Source: ZC4RG29 sp036563875 (GTDB taxonomy: Bacteria > Bacteroidota > Bacteroidia > Cytophagales > Cyclobacteriaceae). Taken from it: a stretch of 5,814 nt of DNA. How positions within the stretch are numbered: the stretch's first letter is position 1; the number at the start of each line of letters is the position of its first letter. The stretch spans positions 1 through 5,814 of the forward strand of contig DATCLO010000030.1 of the NCBI GenBank assembly GCA_036563875.1. The letters run 5' to 3'. Both the position numbers and the translations under genes were made by a program. The notes beneath the pieces are model-generated. The model was given only the letters and a program-made list of their open reading frames with translations. It was not told the DNA's origin and searched no databases. Of this stretch, positions 1 through 5,696 are shown one piece after another.

Positions 1-155
1 TTCATTCGTGAACATTAAGGCAGGCTTTTGGGCGCTTTCCAGGACTGCAATTCGGCTTTTTTTGACGCGCCAGGCATAAAATCGATGTTTCGGTGCAACC
101 CCGCACCATTTTTGGTAGTCTTATGGGCAAACATTGCAATAACCTGATCGAACCC

Positions 156-1109
156 ATGAAACAGTCATCCGCATTTTCAATCGCCGCCGTCACCTTTCTG
201 GTAGTCGTTGCGGCTGTAACGACCATGAGCTTCGAGCTCCCCGATGAGCGCAGACCCTTTACGGTAAAGAAATTTACGGTCGACGGTCCGGGAAACCTGG
301 AGGTCCGGACCTCGGGCGGCAGCATCACCGTCAAGGGTGGGAATACCAACGAAGCACGTGTCGAGATGTATGTGCGGGTGAGAGGGAATACAATCACCCC
401 AGATCATCGCGACGCCAAGGATATTATGGACGACTATGATATCACCATCGAAAAATCAGGCAACACCATTTACGCCAAGGCCGAACGCACGAATTCCGTC
501 TCCGGATGGTTTGGCAATAATCACGCGAGCATCTCATTCGTGGTATATACGCCGCAGGAGATGTCGTGCCGTCTCAGCACCAGCGGTGGCTCGATCGAGC
601 TCGCGGGTGTCAGAGGAGGACAAAAACTTGAAACCAGCGGCGGCAGCGTCCGCATCGCTGACGTCCGCGGCCAAACGGAGGCACGCACTTCCGGTGGCAG
701 CATCAAGATCGAAGGGTATGCCGGCAGACTCGACGCACATACCAGCGGCGGATCTATCGACCTGACCAACTCACAAGGCGAACTCCAGGTGAATACCTCT
801 GGTGGCAGCATTGACATCACCAACGTCAGCGGCAGCGTGGAAGCAAGCACCAGCGGCGGAGGCATCCGCGCCGATGTGACCAAGCTTGAAAAATATCTTA
901 AGCTCCGCACCAGTGGTGGCAGCATTTCAGCTGTAGTACCGCAGGGGCTTGGGCTCGACCTCGACCTTCGCGGCAGCCGCGTCAATTCGCGACTCGTAAA
1001 CTTCAACGGAGAAGCTGAAAAAGATCGCATCCGCGGCAGCATGAACGGCGGCGGAATTCCTGTTGTCATGCATACCTCCGGAGGCAGCATCAACCTGGAG
1101 TACCGGTAG
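156..1109 (+). CDS. Exported DUF4097-type beta-strand repeat protein
   Basis: A 317-residue protein of the DUF4097 (putative adhesin / beta-strand repeat) type, probably outside the cytoplasm. Residues 1-30 form a signal peptide or membrane anchor: a lysine at position 2, then a hydrophobic run (AAVTFLVVVAAV). ATG 156 is preferred because this signal begins there; GTG 93 and ATG 123 are in frame but would bury it behind a polar leader. Residues 50-140 form a non-repeated beta-rich part. From residue 142 the motif TSGGS recurs every 18 residues (142, 160, 178, 196, 214, 232), then at 252 and 307; an early copy sits at 52, exactly five periods before 142. The C-terminus ends soon after the last copy. 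No catalytic residues are evident. In other genomes such genes often lie near envelope-stress or sigma/anti-sigma genes, but none is visible here. The family assignment is strong; the function is unknown. Confidence 0.88.
   Translation: MKQSSAFSIAAVTFLVVVAAVTTMSFELPDERRPFTVKKFTVDGPGNLEVRTSGGSITVKGGNTNEARVEMYVRVRGNTITPDHRDAKDIMDDYDITIEKSGNTIYAKAERTNSVSGWFGNNHASISFVVYTPQEMSCRLSTSGGSIELAGVRGGQKLETSGGSVRIADVRGQTEARTSGGSIKIEGYAGRLDAHTSGGSIDLTNSQGELQVNTSGGSIDITNVSGSVEASTSGGGIRADVTKLEKYLKLRTSGGSISAVVPQGLGLDLDLRGSRVNSRLVNFNGEAEKDRIRGSMNGGGIPVVMHTSGGSINLEYR
579..908 (+). repeat. In-gene 54-bp repeat encoding TSGGS beta strands
   Basis: Six consecutive 54-bp units begin at 579, 633, 687, 741, 795 and 849, each opening with codons for Thr-Ser-Gly-Gly. 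A further copy starts at 909 after a 60-bp unit. Codons for the same motif differ between units (ACC AGC GGT GGC, ACT TCC GGT GGC, ACC TCT GGT GGC). The protein period is therefore conserved while the DNA has diverged, which suggests an old array held by protein structure and not a recent slippage product. The regular period fits a stacked beta-solenoid. Confidence 0.85.
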
Positions 1110-1110
1110 T

Positions 1111-1245
1111 GCACCATAGAGACACAGAGTACGCGGGGTCACACTGAGATAATTCTTGTACGCCCGATAAGGCCTCAAAAATTCGCCCGACAGCACCAGG
1201 AACCCCTCCGTGCAACTCCGTGTATCTCCGTGCCTCTGTGGTGAA
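1111..1245. repeat. Intergenic inverted repeat, CACAGAGACACAGAG type
   Basis: The left arm (about 1111-1149) begins GCACCATAGAGACACAGAG. The right arm (about 1203-1245) ends CTCTGTGGTGAAC, and its reverse complement aligns with the left arm over roughly 40 bp with scattered mismatches. About 53 bp separates the arms. The right arm has an internal 10-bp period, with CTCCGTG at 1206, 1216 and 1226, and CTGTGGTG at 1236. The element fills nearly the whole gap between the DUF4097 gene and the kinase. From memory, similar sequences are dispersed between genes in several bacterial phyla; I could not check this. It could fold as a long imperfect hairpin in the transcript. Confidence 0.7.
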
Positions 1246-1265
1246 CTTATGCCTATATTCACGGC

Positions 1266-2105
1266 ATGACTATAGGCGTAGATCTTGGAGGTACAAACAT
1301 ACGGGCGGGAATTCGGTCGGGCGACACAATAACCGGGTTCCGACAAGTGGCGCTCAGGGATAAGGAATCCCTCGACAGCACGCTTCAACAGCTGAAAGAC
1401 TTTATCCGACCCCTCGTCTCAAAGGAGACTGAATCTATTGGGGTGGCCGTGCCCTCGATCGTGGACGCGGAACAGGGCGTCGTGTACGACGTCGTCAACA
1501 TCCCATCATGGAAACGCGTTGAACTCAAAGCGTTGCTGGAAGCCGAGTTCAATGTACCTATCGCCGTAGAAAACGACGCAAATTGTTTTGCGCTGGGCGA
1601 GTACCGCCACGGTAAGGCAAAAGGCTTGCGGAACGTCGTGGGCGTAACCCTGGGTACGGGTGTCGGTTCCGGGCTCATCCTCGATGGAAAGATATACCGG
1701 GGCAGTAACGGGGGAGCAGGAGAGGTGGGGTACCTCTATTATCGCAACCAGGATTTCGAGTTTTACGGCGGCAGCTTTTTCTTCTCGGAAGTTCATGGTA
1801 CGAATGCCCTTGAAGTCTACAACGAAGCCCTTGCAGGCAAGCCGAATGCGCTTCGTATCTGGGAGGTGTATGGCATGCACATCGGCAACCTCATCAAATC
1901 GCTCGTCTATGCCTACGACCCCGACGCTGTAGTGTTTGGAGGTTCTATTACCAACGCCTTTGATTTCTTTGAACCCTCGCTCCGGGAGACGATCGCTTCA
2001 CATTTTCACTTCCTCCGGTCAATGGAACGGCTGAGGATACTCAGGTCGGAGAATGAGCATATTACGTTGCTGGGAGCGAGCTCCCTGGTAAATGGTAATC
2101 GGTGA
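1266..2105 (+). CDS. ROK-family sugar kinase lacking the zinc-binding motif
   Basis: A 279-residue cytoplasmic protein of the ROK family (glucokinases, N-acetylhexosamine kinases and relatives), expected to phosphorylate a hexose or amino sugar with ATP. Seen: phosphate-binding DLGGTN at 6-11, sugar-binding/catalytic VENDAN at 101-106 with D104 as the likely base, a second phosphate loop GTGVGSG at 130-136, GGAGEVGY at 149-156, and the C-terminal adenosine-side segment DPDAVVFGGSIT at 218-229. Missing: the usual His of the GEIGH motif is Tyr156, and the Cys cluster (CxCGxxGC) that completes the zinc site is replaced by an aromatic stretch, EFYGGSFFF (165-173). This looks like a natural subfamily variant and not decay, since everything else is intact. 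ATG 1266 opens directly on the first motif; no clear Shine-Dalgarno is present. The last residues (about VNGNR) and the stop lie in a tandem repeat. The substrate cannot be told; the downstream sugar transporter supports a role in sugar use. Confidence 0.9.
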   Translation: MTIGVDLGGTNIRAGIRSGDTITGFRQVALRDKESLDSTLQQLKDFIRPLVSKETESIGVAVPSIVDAEQGVVYDVVNIPSWKRVELKALLEAEFNVPIAVENDANCFALGEYRHGKAKGLRNVVGVTLGTGVGSGLILDGKIYRGSNGGAGEVGYLYYRNQDFEFYGGSFFFSEVHGTNALEVYNEALAGKPNALRIWEVYGMHIGNLIKSLVYAYDPDAVVFGGSITNAFDFFEPSLRETIASHFHFLRSMERLRILRSENEHITLLGASSLVNGNR

Positions 2106-2128
2106 TCAGTGATCGGTAATCGGTAGTG
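2087..2128 (+). repeat. Heptamer tandem repeat overlapping the kinase 3' end
   Basis: Six near-identical 7-bp units lie in a row: GGTAAAT, GGTAATC, GGTGATC, AGTGATC, GGTAATC, GGTAGTG. The third unit begins GGTGA and supplies the TGA stop of the ROK kinase (2103-2105), so the array spans the last coding codons and the start of the gap. Variants of GGTAATC/GGTGATC arrays are, from general knowledge, scattered in gaps of many bacterial genomes; I cannot verify copies elsewhere in this one. Confidence 0.8.
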
Positions 2129-2205
2129 ATGCGGGCCGGACCGCTTTAGGGGCCAGGGGCGTGCGGTGGGAGATTTTCGCCAGAAGGTAATCAAGCCGTT
2201 ATAAT

Positions 2206-2312
2206 GTGTTCTATGTGTACCCTATGTGTTCAAAGTAACGAAAGGGATTTTCTGAACCACATAGAACACTAGTCCTTCGACAAGCTCAGGAACCGACACA
2301 TAGAACATAGGG
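2206..2312. repeat. Nested direct and inverted repeats of TGTTCTATGTG
   Basis: The 12-mer GTGTTCTATGTG (2206-2217) has a perfect inverted copy at 2258-2269. The core CACATAGAACA occurs twice in direct orientation (2258-2268 and 2297-2307), so the single left arm could pair with either. A second pair, CCCTATGT (2220-2227) and ACATAGGG (2305-2312), is nested across it. Between the two direct copies sits the TCCTTCGACAAGCTCAGGA element. The 40-bp loop between the first two arms has no recognisable gene. The structure is non-coding and could form alternative hairpins in RNA. Confidence 0.75.
2273..2291. repeat. Short dispersed repeat TCCTTCGACAAGCTCAGGA
   Basis: This exact 19-mer is one I recognise as a short repeat found in the gaps of many bacterial genomes. 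Read on the minus strand it gives the tell-tale spurious peptide PELVEG. It is an imperfect inverted repeat (TCCT at one end, AGGA at the other; CGA/GCT-type core). Here it sits between two copies of CACATAGAACA. It has no coding role; a REP-like or transcript-structure role is inference. Confidence 0.75.
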
Positions 2313-2375
2313 AATAATTTAGTCAAGTGGTATAACTTAGTGGTTATGGAATAATCATAATCCGTGCGCCAACTC

Positions 2376-2407
2376 CAACACATCAACACATCAACACACC
2401 AACACAT
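2376..2407 (+). repeat. Octamer tandem repeat just upstream of the transporter start
   Basis: Four 8-bp units in exact register: CAACACAT, CAACACAT, CAACACAC, CAACACAT. The array ends four bases before the ATG at 2412 and occupies the place of a Shine-Dalgarno sequence. It is purine/pyrimidine-poor in structure and likely single-stranded in mRNA. Because 8 is not a multiple of 3, unit gain or loss would shift the frame from the upstream in-frame GTG at 2364, but would not affect translation starting at 2412. Confidence 0.8.
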
Positions 2408-2411
2408 ACCC

Positions 2412-3638
2412 ATGCGCTCCCCCGCCATCGTCATCCTCATCCTCCTGATCTTCTTCGTGATCTCCTTTCTCACGAACATTCTCGGGCCGATCATTCCCGA
2501 CATCATCAATAGTTTTTCCCTTAGCGTTGGCCTTGCCGGGTTTCTTCCCTTTTCATTCTTTGTTGCATACGGCATTATGTCCATACCAGCTGGTCTCCTG
2601 CAGGAGAAGTATTCTGGTAAGCGCGTGATGATCCTGGCATTCGGACTCGCGTTCGTCGGTGCCCTGTTGTTCGCCGTCGTTCCGAGGTTTGGTGTCGCAT
2701 TGCCCTCGCTATTCCTTATCGGCATCGGAATGGCTATGTTACAGGTCGTGATTAATCCGCTGCTCCGAGTAGCGGGAGGGGAGCAACATTTTGCTTTCAA
2801 TTCCGTGTTTGCCCAACTCTTCTTTGGAGGTGCATCGTTTTTAAGTCCTTTGCTTTACAGCTACCTCGTAACGAACATTCACACCGGGAATACATCGCTT
2901 CTCATTCGCATCTGCAATGCCCTGGTGCCGGAAGAACTCGGTTGGGTTTCACTGTACTGGATATTCGCAGTTGTGGCCTTGGCGATGGTTGTTGTGATTG
3001 CCGTTGTTCGATTCCCGGAGGTTGAGCTGAAAGAGGACGAGCGCGTTCAAACGGGAGGAGCATTGCGTTCCCTGCTTGCGAACAGATATGTGATCCTATA
3101 CTTTGTCGGCATATTCTGCTACGTCGGGTCAGAGCAAGGCATCGCCAACTGGGCATCGAAGTTCTTACAGGAGTATCATGGCATCGATCCCGCTACTAAG
3201 GGAGCAACAGTTATATCAAACTTCTGGGGACTCATGACCATCGGCTGCCTGCTGGGTCTGCTGTTACTAAAGCTTTTCGACAGTCGGAAAGTTCTTGTTT
3301 CATTCACTACCTGCGCTATACTCTCGCTCGGGGCTGCTCTGTTTGGAAGTGCCGACATTGCCGTCTATGCTTTTCCCTTGTGTGGTTTCTTTGCTTCGGT
3401 GATGTGGTCCATCATTATTTCACTGGCGCTCAATTCTGTGGCGTCCCATCACGGAACGTTTTCCGGTATACTTTGCACGGGGATCGTTGGCGGTGCCGTC
3501 GTGCCCCTGATCATCGGCGGCCTGGCGGAACTTATAGGGCTTCGGTGGGCCATGGTATTCCTGTTTCTGACGCTAGGGTATGTCTTGAGTGTGGGGGTAT
3601 GGGCGAGACCGTTGATTAAGAATGAGACGATCCGGTAA
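2412..3638 (+). CDS. FHS-type sugar transporter of the major facilitator superfamily
   Basis: A 408-residue inner-membrane protein with about 12 hydrophobic segments, the usual MFS length, predicted to import a sugar by proton or cation symport. Features of the fucose/glucose/galactose permease group (FucP, GlcP): a loop 2-3 motif GLLQEKYSGKR at 61-71, VINPLLRVAGG around helix 4 (113-123), and YVGSEQGIANW in helix 7 (237-247), where the family usually has a conserved acidic residue (here E241). A polar loop rich in Glu/Asp/Lys (203-213) separates the two six-helix halves. ATG 2412 is preferred because the first membrane helix starts there; the in-frame GTG 2364 would add 16 residues encoded mostly by the octamer repeat. 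The upstream neighbour is a ROK kinase on the same strand, suggesting uptake followed by phosphorylation. The sugar is not determined. The protein is intact, with no frameshift. Confidence 0.88.
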   Translation: MRSPAIVILILLIFFVISFLTNILGPIIPDIINSFSLSVGLAGFLPFSFFVAYGIMSIPAGLLQEKYSGKRVMILAFGLAFVGALLFAVVPRFGVALPSLFLIGIGMAMLQVVINPLLRVAGGEQHFAFNSVFAQLFFGGASFLSPLLYSYLVTNIHTGNTSLLIRICNALVPEELGWVSLYWIFAVVALAMVVVIAVVRFPEVELKEDERVQTGGALRSLLANRYVILYFVGIFCYVGSEQGIANWASKFLQEYHGIDPATKGATVISNFWGLMTIGCLLGLLLLKLFDSRKVLVSFTTCAILSLGAALFGSADIAVYAFPLCGFFASVMWSIIISLALNSVASHHGTFSGILCTGIVGGAVVPLIIGGLAELIGLRWAMVFLFLTLGYVLSVGVWARPLIKNETIR

Positions 3639-3644
3639 TGTGTT

Positions 3645-3671
3645 GCCGCAAAGCAAGCTTGTGGCCGTTTT
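3645..3671 (+). terminator. Possible weak intrinsic terminator after the transporter
   Basis: A 7-bp stem, GCCGCAA (3645-3651) with TTGTGGC (3659-3665), including one G-U pair, closes a 7-base loop and is followed by CGTTTT. It begins seven bases after the transporter stop. Position and shape fit an intrinsic terminator, but the U tract is short. Confidence 0.4.
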
Positions 3672-3773
3672 ACGGTGCGTGTTGAACTGTTGAAGTGGTT
3701 CATTACAGATTTTCGACGTGCTAAGCCGCCGGCAGCGCAGCCGCGGGGATATTTTATTCATTATATTGCTCTT

Positions 3774-5063
3774 GTGAATCTTCGCCAATCAATATCATTC
3801 ATTCTTGCAGTTTTTCTGTTGTTGTCTTGTGCGCGACAGACGGAGAAGCAACCTGATCGATCTACCGTATTCATCGGTGCGACCGTATTCGACGGTACAG
3901 GTAGTGATCCTGTTCCCAATGGCGTTGTCGTTGTGCGTGATGGTAGGATTGTGTCGGTGGGCCCTGCTGAAACCATACCAATCCCGGACGGCGCGGAACG
4001 AATAGACGTGTCGGGTAAGTGGATTATCCCGGGACTCATTAACGCCCACGGGCACGTTGGCAATGTCAAAGGCCTGGAGATGGGACATTATTCAGCCGAA
4101 AACATTCAACGCCAGCTGGAACTCTACGCCAAATACGGTATCACAACTGTAGTCAGCCTGGGAGATGACGGCGAGCAGGCAGAGCGTTTCCGCGCAGTCA
4201 ATGATACGGTTGCAGGTCGGTCCTTCGCGAGACTATACATTGCCGGTGACGTGGTTGGTGGCGCCACACCCGAGGCAGCATTGGAGGTAGTAGACAATAA
4301 CGTTAAGATGGGTGTAGACTTTATCAAGATCCGTGTCGATGACAACCTCGGACAGAGTTCGAAAATGAGCGGAGATATCTATAGTCCCGTGATCGATCGC
4401 GCACACACTCATGGCTTGAAGCTCGCCGCGCACATGTATTACTTGGCGGATGCTAAGGACCTGCTGAGGTCGGGTGCAGACTTCATCGCGCACAGCGTTC
4501 GCGACACATCTGTCGATGATGAATTCATCAGCTTGCTCAAAGAAAAGCAGGTGTGCTACTGTCCTACACTTACCCGCGACCTTTCGACGTTTGTGTATGA
4601 GACCAGACCTGACTTTTTCGATGATCCCTTTTTTCTGAAAGAGGCGGACACTGCTGTCATCCGAATGCTGGAAAGTCCTGAGCGACAAGCTCAGATCAAG
4701 AACAGCGTGAGCGCTCAGACCTACAAGCGATCGCTTGAAACAGCCTTATCGAACCTGAAGATACTTGCAGACAATGGCGTCACCATTGCTTTCGGAACGG
4801 ACAGCGGTATGCCCGCCCGCTTCCAGGGATACTTTGAACACATCGAAATGGAGATGATGGCCGACGCCGGAATGACACCCGCGCAAGTGTTGCTCTCTGC
4901 TACAAGGGATGCTGCTCGATGCCTTGATCTCGATGGCGTTGGCACTCTGGAACCCGGGAAATGGGCTGATCTCGTCGTGCTTGATGCGGATCCGTTACAG
5001 GACGTCAGGAATTGCCGAAGCATCCACGGTGTATGGATTGGCGGCAGGCAGGTGGGCCACTGA
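3774..5063 (+). CDS. Lipoprotein amidohydrolase (binuclear-metal type)
   Basis: A 429-residue metal-dependent hydrolase of the amidohydrolase superfamily, closest in motif pattern to the imidazolonepropionase/prolidase-like group. GTG 3774 is chosen because it opens a lipoprotein signal (NLRQ, hydrophobic FILAVFLLL, lipobox LLSC with Cys19); earlier in-frame codons from 3675 only add polar residues. In order: N-terminal beta sandwich (GATVFDGTG, near 35-43), metal ligands HGH (His92, His94), likely carboxylated Lys185 in DFIKIR, His220 (LAAHMYY), His240 (DFIAHS) and the catalytic Asp343 (FGTDSG). The C-terminal strand region carries the typical GTLEPGKWADLVVLD (390-404). All metal ligands are present, so it should be active, in the periplasm or on the outer-membrane surface. 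The substrate (a dipeptide, cyclic amide or N-acyl amino acid are options) is unknown. It is separated from the transporter by 135 bp with a possible terminator, so probably its own transcription unit. Confidence 0.88.
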   Translation: MNLRQSISFILAVFLLLSCARQTEKQPDRSTVFIGATVFDGTGSDPVPNGVVVVRDGRIVSVGPAETIPIPDGAERIDVSGKWIIPGLINAHGHVGNVKGLEMGHYSAENIQRQLELYAKYGITTVVSLGDDGEQAERFRAVNDTVAGRSFARLYIAGDVVGGATPEAALEVVDNNVKMGVDFIKIRVDDNLGQSSKMSGDIYSPVIDRAHTHGLKLAAHMYYLADAKDLLRSGADFIAHSVRDTSVDDEFISLLKEKQVCYCPTLTRDLSTFVYETRPDFFDDPFFLKEADTAVIRMLESPERQAQIKNSVSAQTYKRSLETALSNLKILADNGVTIAFGTDSGMPARFQGYFEHIEMEMMADAGMTPAQVLLSATRDAARCLDLDGVGTLEPGKWADLVVLDADPLQDVRNCRSIHGVWIGGRQVGH

Positions 5064-5065
5064 AC

Positions 5066-5338
5066 ATTGCCATTGGCGTACTTCACCAACCGGATCAGGT
5101 CCTCTCTCTTCCGGACCGACAGCTTTTCCAGTTTGGCCAGTTCGGCAAGCGCCTGCTGATCTCCAGGCATATCAGCCAGCAGACTCTTCAAGCCGACTAC
5201 CTTGGTTAGCGGTCCTCCATTCGAACGATAGTAGTAGGTATCGGGCCAGCGTGTATACTTCGCCGGGGTTGCTTGTGCCTGGAACGCGAGCGGTGGTTTC
5301 CCTTCCTGAAAGGTCACCTTGGGACGCGCCATCAACAT
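5066..5338 (-). pseudogene. 3' remnant of an uncharacterised Bacteroidota-type gene
   Basis: On the minus strand, about 90 codons read like a genuine protein: ARPKVTFQEGKPPLAFQ near the start, TRWPDTYYYRSN in the middle, then a charged helical end, KREDLIRLVKYANG. This pattern (a lysine-rich C-terminus ending near DLI.LV.Y.N) resembles the C-terminal part of an uncharacterised Bacteroidota family; that is from memory. The 5' part is absent: the frame hits TGA at 5377-5375, and the sequence beyond is not protein-like. The expected stop near 5066 is missing too, so the frame runs on as chance antisense of the amidohydrolase until 4721. ATG 5338 could allow translation, but a truncated, inactive remnant is the simplest reading. 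An alternative is a real small gene with a long antisense overlap, which I consider unlikely. Confidence 0.6.
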
Positions 5339-5353
5339 GACAGCACCGCTGTC
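5339..5353. repeat. Perfect 6-bp hairpin at the gene-remnant break point
   Basis: GACAGC and GCTGTC form a perfect 6-bp stem with loop ACC. It starts exactly one base outside the first ATG (5338-5336, minus strand) of the truncated gene, so it could mark the end of an inserted element or a deletion junction. Confidence 0.6.
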
Positions 5354-5595
5354 CAGAAGTTCACAATACCTCAGTCAATCAAAAGTAGCAAAACCCCTCC
5401 GTTCACCCTTTCTTTCAGGGCTGGGAGGTTGATAGCCACGACCGTTGGCAGCATATTTGTTTGTCAGACAGCCGGAAATGGTAGAGCTTGTGAGTCGGGG
5501 AGTTTCCGAACTCATGGCATACCGTGTGTAACACAATGGGCGTGATTGTACCCCTCAGAACCGTCCTTGCATTTGTATCCGGTATTGTACCAGAG

Positions 5596-5612
5596 TGTGG
5601 AAATTTTCCACA
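5596..5612. promoter_or_regulatory. 17-bp palindrome, possible operator or DnaA-like site
   Basis: TGTGGAAATTTTCCACA is a perfect palindrome of two 8-bp arms around one T, 84 bases upstream of the lipoprotein start. The TTTTCCACA half fits the relaxed DnaA-box consensus TTWTNCACA; the opposite half differs by one base. It could also be an operator for a dimeric repressor. It is too isolated to be an origin. Confidence 0.4.
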
Positions 5613-5696
5613 TATTTGCTTCCGGACCGAATGACACTTTTTAGACGTACTTATTTTTTTGCTATTGCGACAGGGGAATAATCATCAACCAAACAT

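Larger units (their letters stand above)
5339..5696. other. Non-coding stretch with hairpins, possible mobile-element relic
   Basis: I see no gene in these 358 bases on either strand. They hold several hairpins: GACAGC/GCTGTC with a 3-base loop (5339-5353), directly at the break in the minus-strand gene remnant; a stem TGAGT-CGG/CCG-A-ACTCA (5491-5514, one bulged A); and a 17-bp palindrome (5596-5612). The C-rich piece at 5391-5430 (AACCCCTCCGTTCACCC onward) looks to me like a dispersed intergenic repeat. The last 80 bases are A/T-rich and should carry the promoter of the lipoprotein gene at 5697, though no motif is convincing. Confidence 0.5.

Noticed and set aside
2..79. Possible C-terminal tail of an upstream gene (frame ending TAA 77-79)
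   Set aside because: Only about 25 codons with no recognisable family; cannot be told from chance.
92..113. GGTGC/GCACC hairpin followed by ATTTTT, terminator-like
   Set aside because: The stem is only 5 bp and no supported gene ends before it.
521..1117. 198-residue minus-strand frame with repeated MLPPEV
   Set aside because: It is the antisense of the TSGGS repeats; the apparent repeat is explained entirely by the plus-strand DUF4097 gene.
2087..2411. Possible CRISPR array
   Set aside because: The repeats are 7-8 bp in direct tandem without spacers, or unrelated single elements.
3680..3695. TGTTGAAC TGTTGAAG, two octamer-like units
   Set aside because: Resembles dispersed TGTTGAA repeats, but two units are too few to support a call.
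3675..3773. N-terminal extension of the amidohydrolase from GTG 3675
   Set aside because: It would place 33 polar residues before a clear lipoprotein signal, and the DNA overlaps terminator- and repeat-like sequence.
4721..5065. Continuation of the minus-strand remnant frame to 4721
   Set aside because: Composition turns Ser/Pro/Arg-rich and lies antisense to a conserved amidohydrolase; it is open by chance after loss of the stop.
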